Source: Rhodohalobacter sp. 614A (GTDB lineage Bacteria > Bacteroidota > Rhodothermia > Balneolales > Balneolaceae). From it: a stretch of DNA of 64,000 nt. Under the pieces are notes generated by a model. The model saw only the letters and a list, made by a program, of their open reading frames with translations. It was not told the DNA's origin and did no database searches. A program made the translations under genes and the position numbers. Shown one piece after another: positions 17,577 through 25,120 of the stretch (positions are counted from its first letter, which is position 1; every line of letters starts with the position of its first letter). Location: the NCBI RefSeq assembly GCF_021462415.1, contig NZ_JAKEDS010000002.1:1-64000 (forward strand). Reading direction: 5' to 3'.

Positions 17577-18245
17577 CTAGCCGGTTGTAACGGTAGAATT
17601 TAATCCAATCAGAGATTGAAGATATCGGTTTTTGGGAGTTTGAAGATCTGGTTTCTCTGCTTCATCATCAACACAAAAATCGATAACCCGGAATTCGTTT
17701 GGGGATAAATGATCGTGACAGTCATTTTGGATTGATTCCTTCCAATAACCCACATTTAACCATGTGAAAGGGTTGTTAAATGTAGAATAGAGAGCGAACC
17801 ATAATTCAAAATCACTGCTGCTTAATCCATTACCTTGCAAGATCTCTGTCTGCTCAATTTGCTTAATATCCAATTGATACTGTCTCGCCAGCGTTTGAAT
17901 GATTTTTTCAGGATCACTTTTTTTATGTGATTTATCCTTGGAAGGTGTTGAATTTCGAACAAACGTACTGTTAACATCAATTCTTATAGAAGCTACCACA
18001 CCGGGGTTTTCTAAACTTGGAAAGCTCTGGATGTGAAAATTGGATTGGTTCCTTTCGATGTAGCATGAGAGCGCCTTTAAAACCTGGCCTACAGCAATTA
18101 CAGAACATCGGTAATTATTTCTGTCTTTCAGGTAGGCAGGTAAGATGGAAATCTCAATAACATTGCCAGAGATATGATATTTCCATGAGTCCGTTTTATA
18201 AAGATTCGAATGTTTACGAATCTCTTCAATCCATTTTTTAAGCAT
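17577..18245 (-). CDS. Uncharacterised protein, resembles half of an Acg-type nitroreductase
   Basis: I cannot assign a firm function to these 222 residues. DSWKYHISGNVIEISILPAYLKD near the N-terminus followed by CSVIAVGQVLKAL resembles the start of Acg-type nitroreductase-fold proteins (there: PWRW...DGTLEL...D..R...S.GAAL..L). The chain is shorter than a full Acg protein and its second half has no recognisable FMN site. It is the last gene of a minus-strand run, 14 bases after the second YceI gene. It may be a degenerate or single-domain relative. The N- and C-terminal parts show no membrane segment or signal peptide. Confidence 0.6.
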   Translation of the reverse strand: MLKKWIEEIRKHSNLYKTDSWKYHISGNVIEISILPAYLKDRNNYRCSVIAVGQVLKALSCYIERNQSNFHIQSFPSLENPGVVASIRIDVNSTFVRNSTPSKDKSHKKSDPEKIIQTLARQYQLDIKQIEQTEILQGNGLSSSDFELWFALYSTFNNPFTWLNVGYWKESIQNDCHDHLSPNEFRVIDFCVDDEAEKPDLQTPKNRYLQSLIGLNSTVTTG

Positions 18246-18259
18246 CTCTCTTCTCGCTA

Positions 18260-18892
18260 TTAATTATTGCCTATGGCTATCAGATCGAAATGGACGGTTA
18301 GTTCTTCATCAGCTCTGATTAGTCCCATTAGTGCCGTCGGGGGTTCTACCCCAAAATCGGTCATTCGTATTGTTGTTTGACCAACTGCACGGACTCTCTC
18401 ATCATTCAGGTAATAGGCATTTGTCATAAAGCTTATATCCCTGGTGTTTCCCGCGACGGTTAGGTTTCCGTGCACTCTCACTTCAAATGCATCATCAAAT
18501 GACTGAGGCTGACTTATCAAATCGGCCTGCTCAAATACAAAAGTAATCTCAGGAAATGTATCTGCCTTAAGTGCCTTCTGCAGGTCTTTATTCATCTTTC
18601 GTTGACCACACTCTATGCTGTCAACTTCAATCTCTATTTGTACAGAAAGTATTTCTGTGACTTCATTTAAAAGAGATGAAGGATTGTTGAATTCAGGCAG
18701 TGTTGCTTCTCCTGAATAATTCTCAGCAAGGCATTCAAACTCATTGACATTTGATCGTCCCTGGAACCAAAGTTTACTCTCATTAAGAGGGACAAACGTA
18801 GATTGAAATGAAAAAACTTCCCCCGCAAAAATCAGACTGAAGAGCATGAGAACGGCTATCTTCATAAATGATATGTTAGGGAAGTTTTTCAT
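18260..18892 (-). CDS. YceI family periplasmic lipid-binding protein (second copy)
   Basis: A secreted YceI-fold protein; the family binds polyisoprenoid lipids in a beta-barrel. A signal peptide (MKNFPNISFMKIAVLMLFSLIFAGEVFS) precedes the domain. Conserved parts are ALKADTFPEITF, VHGNLTVAGNTRDI and MTDFGVEPPTALMGLIRADEELTVHFDL. The open frame extends to 18934, which would overlap the upstream YceI gene by 23 bases; ATG 18892, 19 bases after that stop, is preferred. It is a paralogue of the preceding YceI protein and probably part of the same operon with the porin. Confidence 0.88.
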   Translation of the reverse strand: MKNFPNISFMKIAVLMLFSLIFAGEVFSFQSTFVPLNESKLWFQGRSNVNEFECLAENYSGEATLPEFNNPSSLLNEVTEILSVQIEIEVDSIECGQRKMNKDLQKALKADTFPEITFVFEQADLISQPQSFDDAFEVRVHGNLTVAGNTRDISFMTNAYYLNDERVRAVGQTTIRMTDFGVEPPTALMGLIRADEELTVHFDLIAIGNN

Positions 18893-18911
18893 CTTGAAAA
18901 AAATATTATGG

Positions 18912-19508
18912 CTATCTACTGAAAGATACGTCAAATTTTATAATAACTTCATCTTTAGATCGAATTGTACCAAAAACTGCGGTCGGCGGATCGATACCAA
19001 AGTCGGTCATCAGAATTTGTTTTTCGCCAGTGAACTGGATGCTGCCATCCTGAACATTTGCTGTTACCTGCATATCAGCCGTATAGGAAGTTCCTTTAGC
19101 TGTGATAACCCCGTTTCCGGTGATTAATAATGCACCGTCTTGACTGGTTACTTCTGTAACGTTATTAAGCTCGAAAGTAACATTCGGGTAATCATCTTTT
19201 TCCATGTGTTTATGGATATTTTTTTTGAGCCCACCAGACTCAGCATCAATTCCCTCTACAGGAATGGTTAAACTCAGGCTTTTAAAAGATTCAGGTGTAA
19301 GATTTTCTGCACTGACAGACTCTATATTTTGAAGAACAAGAGTACCGTTTACTTCAGTAGCCTGGGCCTCCCAGTCATGAACGTTAGAGTCTCCGTCAAT
19401 AATCATGCTGGAGGATTCCTGAGCGGTAAGTGTGATGTCCTGTGCTACGGCTGATCCTGCCATGAATAGTAGCGCGATGAAAAGGGATATTATTTTTTGA
19501 GTATACAT
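18912..19508 (-). CDS. YceI family periplasmic lipid-binding protein (first copy)
   Basis: A 198-residue YceI protein with a clean signal peptide ending AVAQ (about residue 23). The family core is visible as GDSNVHDWEAQ, HMEKDDYPNVTFELN, GVITAKGTSYT and MTDFGIDPPTAVFGTIRSKDEVIIKFDVSF. It is expected to bind an isoprenoid or similar hydrophobic ligand in the periplasm. It lies between the porin gene, from which it is separated by 72 bases with a 10-bp hairpin, and its paralogue. The pairing of two YceI genes with an outer-membrane barrel suggests a joint envelope role, which is inference. Confidence 0.92.
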   Translation of the reverse strand: MYTQKIISLFIALLFMAGSAVAQDITLTAQESSSMIIDGDSNVHDWEAQATEVNGTLVLQNIESVSAENLTPESFKSLSLTIPVEGIDAESGGLKKNIHKHMEKDDYPNVTFELNNVTEVTSQDGALLITGNGVITAKGTSYTADMQVTANVQDGSIQFTGEKQILMTDFGIDPPTAVFGTIRSKDEVIIKFDVSFSR

Positions 19509-19527
19509 AGCTTTGTAAATTTAATTT

Positions 19528-19553
19528 GCAGGGTTGTTTTTTTACAACCCTGC
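19528..19553 (-). promoter_or_regulatory. Perfect 10-bp hairpin between porin and YceI genes
   Basis: Arms GCAGGGTTGT (19528-19537) and ACAACCCTGC (19544-19553) pair perfectly around a 6-nt loop. In the transcript it is followed by AAATTAAATT rather than a T run, so it is a poor terminator. It may protect the 3' end of the porin message or act as a processing point, giving more porin than YceI. Confidence 0.5.
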
Positions 19554-19580
19554 ATGGGGTTTATTAATTCAATTTATTTC

Positions 19581-20840
19581 TTAGAAACTTACTACTGCTT
19601 CGATGTTGATTCCGCTGAATTCTGCATCATCATATACTCCGGAGAATCCATCGTAAGACTGAGTTACAAATTCAACTTTTGTCAGTACGTTTTTGGTGAG
19701 GAACCAGCCACCACCGATGTTCAATCTTGAGATGTCAACGTCTCCATCGGAAATATGATCACCAGATACAGTGTTGTATCGTCCGCCGATGTAGAAGTCT
19801 TCATCTGCACCAAATCTGTAGAGAAGTTCTCCACCAAGTTGTGTGAATGATCGTGAGCTGGGCTCAGCAGATCCCTGACCGGATGTGGTTTCAAATACTC
19901 CGAAGAATTCCAGGCCTTGATATTTCAGGAATGGGTTGATCATGATAGATGTCATTTCTCCACCACCAGCATCAGCAAATGCAGGGTCGAATCGGCCAGC
20001 CCGGAAGTTGCCGGGTTCAATTGCGTTATAGTATCGGCTACCTGCCCGGTCGCCAGCGTAGATGTAAATTCGGGCAGCTTCAGATATTCTCATGAGAGAT
20101 CCGGTAATTCGGAATCTGAAATCGTCATTTATTTGGCTGTCATATCCAACTTTTGCGAGGAAAGTTGCTTTTGTTTTAACGTCGCCCTCAACAGTGCTTT
20201 GATTTAATTTACCATTGGTAAGGCCAATCATTCCAAATATCGGTCCGTTGTACAAGTACACTTCACCACCAACTTCTGTTGTGAATGAATCCATGATGTA
20301 GTTACCTACAAATGGGTTGAAGATCGTAGCACCGTTATCACTTCGTCGGAAGTGAGTATCACCGTAGTTGTTTTCCATGTGTCCCACTTTAATTCGCATG
20401 TGGTCACTTAATTCAGAAAGAAATCCTTCTTCAATGAAATCAAATGAATCCATTTGCAGATATCCACCTTTAACGTATGCTTCCGGGTGGTGTTGAGATG
20501 AAAGATAGGTTCTGAGGTGCATTCTCAATCCGGGAGCCAAAGCTACATCAAAATCCAGGTTTGAGGTTGCCAGGTTAAAGTTGTTTTCAAGGTCGGGTAA
20601 ATCACCTGCGGCATTATCATGGCTCATTCCCTGGAACTGTAACGTGTTAGAGCCGCCAATTCGAAGATTAAAACCATCGAATTCTTTGTCGGTGTAGAAG
20701 GGAGCTTCAAATTCGTTCAAGCCTGTTTGATCAGGAGAGACATAATAGGGTAACACCCGATCATTATCTTGGGCTTGCAATCCAATGCCCCAAAGCGAGA
20801 ATAAAAATATAAAGGATAATGTAGTTGTTAGAGTTTTCAT
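19581..20840 (-). CDS. Outer-membrane beta-barrel porin-like protein
   Basis: About 419 residues: a signal peptide (MKTLTTTLSFIFLFSLWGIGLQAQ), then many alternating amphipathic strands and a C-terminal aromatic residue (IEAVVSF), as expected for an outer-membrane barrel. The sequence HMRIKVGHMENNYGDTHFRRSDNG resembles the inner face of phosphate-selective-type porins. The substrate is unknown. The open frame reaches to 20909, but the extra 23 residues come from the upstream leader; ATG 20840 gives the signal peptide. It heads a minus-strand run of porin, two YceI and a nitroreductase-like gene, downstream of a sensor-regulator pair. Confidence 0.85.
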   Translation of the reverse strand: MKTLTTTLSFIFLFSLWGIGLQAQDNDRVLPYYVSPDQTGLNEFEAPFYTDKEFDGFNLRIGGSNTLQFQGMSHDNAAGDLPDLENNFNLATSNLDFDVALAPGLRMHLRTYLSSQHHPEAYVKGGYLQMDSFDFIEEGFLSELSDHMRIKVGHMENNYGDTHFRRSDNGATIFNPFVGNYIMDSFTTEVGGEVYLYNGPIFGMIGLTNGKLNQSTVEGDVKTKATFLAKVGYDSQINDDFRFRITGSLMRISEAARIYIYAGDRAGSRYYNAIEPGNFRAGRFDPAFADAGGGEMTSIMINPFLKYQGLEFFGVFETTSGQGSAEPSSRSFTQLGGELLYRFGADEDFYIGGRYNTVSGDHISDGDVDISRLNIGGGWFLTKNVLTKVEFVTQSYDGFSGVYDDAEFSGINIEAVVSF

Positions 20841-20902
20841 GGTCTTATTTTTTTCTGTGTTTATTGGGTAATTATTAAAAATTTTTTTGAGCCGTAATGT
20901 GG

Positions 20903-20933
20903 CCGTCATCTGTTGTTTGTTTCTTGATGACGG
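20903..20933 (-). promoter_or_regulatory. Inverted repeat in the porin leader
   Basis: Arms CCGTCATC (20903-20910) and GATGACGG (20926-20933) are a perfect 8-bp inverted repeat with a 15-bp spacer, 63-93 bases before the porin start. It could be an operator or a stem-loop in the 5' leader. No T tract follows. Confidence 0.4.
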
Positions 20934-20997
20934 AACAAATATTGCAAGAAACAGAAATAAGAGTAAGAGGACTTAATCTGATTGAGCAGTAAGGACA

Positions 20998-21026
20998 TCC
21001 CCTATAGGAATGGGGATTTCCCCTAT
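20998..21026. promoter_or_regulatory. Repeated TCCCCTAT sites upstream of the porin operon
   Basis: TCCCCTAT occurs at 20998-21005 and again at 21019-21026, exactly 21 bp (two helical turns) apart, and GGGGA (21012-21016) forms an inverted half-site with the second copy. The group lies in the 249-base gap between the NarL-type regulator gene and the porin start. This arrangement is typical of a dimeric regulator's binding region. Confidence 0.4.
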
Positions 21027-21089
21027 GATGTGTATAAAGAAGAGACGGAGTTTTCTGTAGGAGAAATGGATGGGAAAATCATAAAAAAG

Positions 21090-21746
21090 CTATCTGGCGG
21101 ACTCTTCTACCCACTTTACGGCATGGCGCATCAATTCGTTTGCAGTGTCTACCTGGAGCTTGTCTTTGATGTTTGCCCGATGAGATTCCACGGTTTTAAC
21201 GGAGATGTGTAATTTATGGCCGATCTCTTTTGTGGAGAGGCCCTTTCCTGTTAGTTCGAAAACTTCAAGTTCACGATCGCTAAGCAAATCAAGAGGATTG
21301 TCGCTTTTGGAGGCATTGCCCGTGGCCATTTTCATGATCAGTTTTGTACCAATGTTTTCGCTCAGGTAAATTCCTCCTTTCAATATTTGCCTGATTGCGG
21401 AAATCAAAACTTCGGCGGCTTCCAGTTTCATCAGATAACCTTTGGCTCCAGCCCGCAGGGCGCGTTCCGCATAGAGCTCTTCATCGTGCCGGGAAACTAC
21501 CAGTATTTTTAAATCCGGCTGTTGATGCAGTACATTTTTGATGAGTTCGATGCCGTTCATCCCCGGAAGGGAAATATCAACAACTGCAACATGTGGTTTC
21601 ATATTAATGATATCCGTGAGTGCTTCTTCAGCACTTTCAGCCTGACCACAAACTTCAAAACCAATCTCTTTTTCAATAGTCATTACCAACCCCTTTCTCA
21701 TAAGTGGGTGGTCGTCAACAATGTAGATTTTTTTGTTCTCAGCCAT
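21090..21746 (-). CDS. NarL/LuxR-family response regulator
   Basis: A 218-residue response regulator. Residues 1-125 are the receiver domain: acidic pocket Asp11/Asp12, phosphoacceptor Asp57 in VAVVDISLPGMNG, and the conserved Lys in GAKGYLMK. Residues 150-215 form the LuxR-type helix-turn-helix (LSDRELEVFELTGKGLSTKEIGHKLHISVKTVESH). It starts 27 bases after the histidine kinase stop on the same strand, so the two form a two-component pair. The adjacent porin operon, with repeated sites in its upstream region, is a plausible target. Confidence 0.95.
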   Translation of the reverse strand: MAENKKIYIVDDHPLMRKGLVMTIEKEIGFEVCGQAESAEEALTDIINMKPHVAVVDISLPGMNGIELIKNVLHQQPDLKILVVSRHDEELYAERALRAGAKGYLMKLEAAEVLISAIRQILKGGIYLSENIGTKLIMKMATGNASKSDNPLDLLSDRELEVFELTGKGLSTKEIGHKLHISVKTVESHRANIKDKLQVDTANELMRHAVKWVEESAR

Positions 21747-21773
21747 GGTTAAGTTTGCTTATTGCTAAAGTTG

Positions 21774-23201
21774 TTAAGAAGATAAGATTTTATAGGAGGA
21801 TCCCACGGCGAGAAGTGTAACCAAAATTGCTGCTCCGCCGAGGCTGCTTTTTTCTATTTCAAAATTTGCACCGATTAACCGGGATCGGAACTTCATAATC
21901 CTGACTCCCAGTCCTTTATGTTTATCCCAGTCCTGGGAAAAACCTGTTCCATTGTCCTCAATTTTTACGATAAGTTTCGTTTCATCGTGTTTCATATCAA
22001 TCTGTACTTTCGAGGCATTTCCGTGTTTTACGGCGTTACTCGTAGCCTCTTGTACAATTCTGAACAAATGAGTCAGGCTTGTGGGATCATCAAAATGAAT
22101 ATTGAGAGTATCTTTTAATTTGCACTCGATATTAAAAAGACGTTCAGCATTTGTGGCGAGGCGTTGAAGTGCGGCAACAAGGCCACTGCTGTCCAGTTCA
22201 ACGGGAATCAGGTTTCTGGAGAGTCCGCGGGCATATTCATCCGCTTCTTTCAGTAAATCGGTAATTTCCACAACATCTTTTGCCAGAGGATGATCTTCAT
22301 CTTTCAGTGAAGAAGCAATATTTTTGGTAATCAGGGTAATTCCCGTCAGCATTTGCCCAAGCCCGTCATGCAGATCCTGCCCGATTCTGAAACGTTCATG
22401 TTCGCTCACCCGCAGTACTTCCTGCTCAAGACGGCGTTGTTCTGAAACATCCCGGATGATACCTGTATAGAGGCGTTGTCCGTTTACATTCACCTCACTG
22501 ACCGCCAGATACATCGGGAAAGTTGAACCATCTTTTCGTTTACCGGTCACTTCTCGGCCAATCCCAATTATTTTTCGATCACCCGTCTGATGATAGTTAT
22601 GTATGTAGCCATCATGTTCGCGACGGTAGGGCTGGGGCATCAAAACTTTTATATTTTGTCCGATCACTTCGGAGCTGCTGTACTGGAAAAGATCTTCTGC
22701 AGCTTTATTGAACGTTCGCACACTTCCCCGGTCGTCGATCGCAATAATGGCATCGACGGTTGTTCGTAATATACTGCGTGCACGGGCTTCACTTTCCCGA
22801 AGTTTCATTTCGATAAGGAACTGGCCTTCTTTATTCCGGGCCATTTTTTCAGCAAATGCAAGCCGAACATCCAGCCGCTGTTCGCTGTGAAGTGATTCAA
22901 TAATGTACTGATCAATATCGGCGTCAATCAGGCGGTGTAGGTGTTCAACATCCGATTGAGTAATAACTGCAAAAATCGTGTACTTTCTGCCGTGCTCTTT
23001 TGCCCGAATCAGTTTGCAAAACTGGATGGCCTCTTCAGAATAATCACTGATTAGAATGAGCGAAAAATTCTTCTCCTCCAAAAGATTCAATCCCTGGTCA
23101 GTCGGCTCTGTGATGACTATATAATGATGTCGCCTCTGGAGGGCGTTGAATAATGTTTTTTTGACCTCTTTGTCAAACCCTGCAATAAGTGTATTCATCA
23201 A
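21774..23201 (-). CDS. Sensor histidine kinase with receiver-like and FixL-type PAS domains
   Basis: A soluble 475-residue kinase. Residues 1-125 look like a receiver domain that lacks the phosphoacceptor (SLILISDYS has Ser52 at the usual Asp place). The PAS domain (140-255) is strikingly like that of the oxygen sensor FixL: His196 and Arg216 keep the 20-residue spacing of the Bradyrhizobium FixL heme ligand His200 and distal Arg220, in REHDGYI and IIGIGREVTGKRKDGSTFPM. A HisKA_3 helix follows with phosphoacceptor His278 in FRIGQDLHDGLGQ, then an ATPase domain (NAVKHGN, DNGTGFS). It pairs with the NarL-type regulator next to it. Heme binding is inferred. Confidence 0.92.
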   Translation of the reverse strand: MMNTLIAGFDKEVKKTLFNALQRRHHYIVITEPTDQGLNLLEEKNFSLILISDYSEEAIQFCKLIRAKEHGRKYTIFAVITQSDVEHLHRLIDADIDQYIIESLHSEQRLDVRLAFAEKMARNKEGQFLIEMKLRESEARARSILRTTVDAIIAIDDRGSVRTFNKAAEDLFQYSSSEVIGQNIKVLMPQPYRREHDGYIHNYHQTGDRKIIGIGREVTGKRKDGSTFPMYLAVSEVNVNGQRLYTGIIRDVSEQRRLEQEVLRVSEHERFRIGQDLHDGLGQMLTGITLITKNIASSLKDEDHPLAKDVVEITDLLKEADEYARGLSRNLIPVELDSSGLVAALQRLATNAERLFNIECKLKDTLNIHFDDPTSLTHLFRIVQEATSNAVKHGNASKVQIDMKHDETKLIVKIEDNGTGFSQDWDKHKGLGVRIMKFRSRLIGANFEIEKSSLGGAAILVTLLAVGSSYKILSS

Positions 23202-23330
23202 GCGGTAACTTCTTTTTGAATGATGTATGGGAATCTAATAAATATCTGGCTATTTGTAATGCTTTAAGATGATGGGTATTAGCCTGCTAATACTGTGTAT
23301 CTGTTGTGGAATCAAATGTTTGTGCCAGGT

Positions 23331-24686
23331 TTACGAATCTGTTGATTCAGAATATTTAGGTAAACGTACAAGTCCGTCCTTCCATTCAATTTGGAGTTCT
23401 TTTTTGGGATCAAACGTTGTTTGGGTGCGTATCCACTTGCCGTCCTGCAGAATTCTCGAAAATCCCTTTTCCAGGGGGGCTTTCGGATTGATTTCTCTCA
23501 GCTTTGCAAAAGCATCTTTGTAACGCGATGTTTTATCATTCAGAACTTTTTCCGATCTGTTTTTCATTTTTTCATTAAGTGATTCTATCAGCCGGGAGTA
23601 ATTTTGAATGGAGTTTTTGGGACTTTGCTGCTCCAATTGATTCATGGAATATTGAAGTGTGGATTCGCGTTCTAAAACCATCTGCCGGAATCGGCTTCGC
23701 ATTCTTTCCCTCAGGCTATCCACTCTATTTCTCTGAATAGTCAGCCTTTCTTGTACAACGAGCAAAGCGTGCGAGTGGGCAAGGCGATCCACATAATCCC
23801 TGTAATATTGAATTTTTTGCGCAATCAGGGATTCAAGAGTCTTAACATCATCCTCAATCTGAAAACGAAGTTCATTGATATCGGGTGTAGAGATGATCAC
23901 GGCTTGTGTTGGCGTTGCAGCCCGGGCATCGGCCACAAAATCGGAAATACTAAAATCAACTTCATGTCCCACAGCACTTACAATTGGGATAGCACACTTA
24001 TGAATGGCTCGTGCTACAATTTCTTCGTTAAACGGCCATAAATCTTCCAGCGAGCCGCCACCGCGTCCAATAATAATAAGATCCACCGGATTTTCCTGCC
24101 GTTCAAAATACTCCAGGGCTTTTACCAGTTCACCGGCGGCCTGCATTCCTTGTACACTTGCGTGATGAAGATACAGCGTAGCTACAGGCCAGCGCTGTTG
24201 AAAAGTTGATTGAATATCATGAAAGGCAGCTCCCGTGGATGATGTGATTACGCCAACTCTAAAAGGGAAAGGAGGAAGAGGTTTTTTGATGGAATCATCA
24301 AAGAGTCCTTCATCCTGAAGTTTTTTCTTAAGCTCTTCGAACTTTTTTTGAAGGCGCCCAATTCCAGCTTGTTGAACAAGGGTAACGATCATTTGGTAAC
24401 GCCCGTGGGGTGGATACACCTGGATGTCTCCCCCAAGCACCACTTGTTGACCATCCTGCAACTCCACATCAAGCCGGCTGGCAGTGCTGCGCCAAATGAC
24501 ACAGGGAAGCTGGGCGGAATCGTCTTTTACGGTAAAATAATAGTGGCCGTTCCGGCTTTGGTTTACATTGCTGATTTCACCTTCTACCAGGATATCCCGG
24601 AAATTACTTTCAAGAATATTTTTGATTTGATCTGTCAGCTCCGAAACCGAGGGTACATCGAACGCAAAGGGTATCTGGTTTTTCAT
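23331..24686 (-). CDS. xseA: Exodeoxyribonuclease VII large subunit
   Basis: The catalytic subunit of exonuclease VII, which degrades single-stranded DNA to short oligonucleotides. An N-terminal OB-fold (residues 20-100: LVEGEISNVNQSRNGHYYFTVKD) is followed by the nuclease domain with GVITSSTGAAFHDI, IIGRGGGSLEDLWPFNEE and AVGHEVDFSISDFVADARAATPTQA, and a long C-terminal coiled coil. The length of about 451 residues is normal. ATG 24686 (MKNQIPFAFDVPSVSELT) fits the family better than the upstream ATG at 24722. The small subunit gene xseB, often adjacent, is not seen here. Confidence 0.95.
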   Translation of the reverse strand: MKNQIPFAFDVPSVSELTDQIKNILESNFRDILVEGEISNVNQSRNGHYYFTVKDDSAQLPCVIWRSTASRLDVELQDGQQVVLGGDIQVYPPHGRYQMIVTLVQQAGIGRLQKKFEELKKKLQDEGLFDDSIKKPLPPFPFRVGVITSSTGAAFHDIQSTFQQRWPVATLYLHHASVQGMQAAGELVKALEYFERQENPVDLIIIGRGGGSLEDLWPFNEEIVARAIHKCAIPIVSAVGHEVDFSISDFVADARAATPTQAVIISTPDINELRFQIEDDVKTLESLIAQKIQYYRDYVDRLAHSHALLVVQERLTIQRNRVDSLRERMRSRFRQMVLERESTLQYSMNQLEQQSPKNSIQNYSRLIESLNEKMKNRSEKVLNDKTSRYKDAFAKLREINPKAPLEKGFSRILQDGKWIRTQTTFDPKKELQIEWKDGLVRLPKYSESTDS

Positions 24687-25120
24687 CGTTAAAAAATCAC
24701 TGTTCCAAAAACCAAAATCCAATGATTTTTTGGAACAAAATCAAAAATAAGTAATACAGAATAATGAGACGGAGTTGCGGCCGTTATTGAATCGAACTAT
24801 TAAAGTAGAGAAATATTTCCTATCCAAGCCCCGGAAAAATCGGCCATCTTTGTACATAAAAGTTTCTGTATCGGACTCATCAGGAAATATTGAATATTGA
24901 AACAGCATTTTATTAAAAACCCCGATTAAAAGCCATAAACGGCGATCTCATTTGAAGTGACGTAGTGTTGTTGTAGTGTTAAAAAAGCGCTTTTCTTCGA
25001 GTGTAGTAATTTTATTGAGTTTAAAGTTCTTGCTAAGCAAAGTGATGTGATTAATCTTTAAAAGAGACGGAAAGGTGTAGTCACCATAACGAAAACTATT
25101 CCAAGTAACAGCAGTAACGT
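24687..25120. other. 434-base gene-free region between xseA and the glucan locus
   Basis: No credible coding frame; a 103-codon minus frame that crosses into the next gene is a shadow. The region must hold the divergent promoters of xseA and of the glucan locus. The one distinct element seen is a palindrome at 24983-24994 with a GCGC core. Confidence 0.6.
24983..24994. promoter_or_regulatory. AAAAGCGCTTTT palindrome, LacI-type operator candidate
   Basis: A perfect 12-bp palindrome with the CG-centred A-tract/T-tract form of LacI-family operators, 127-138 bases upstream of the first enzyme of the glucan locus. No LacI-type gene is in the window. The link is by resemblance and position only. 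Confidence 0.35.
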
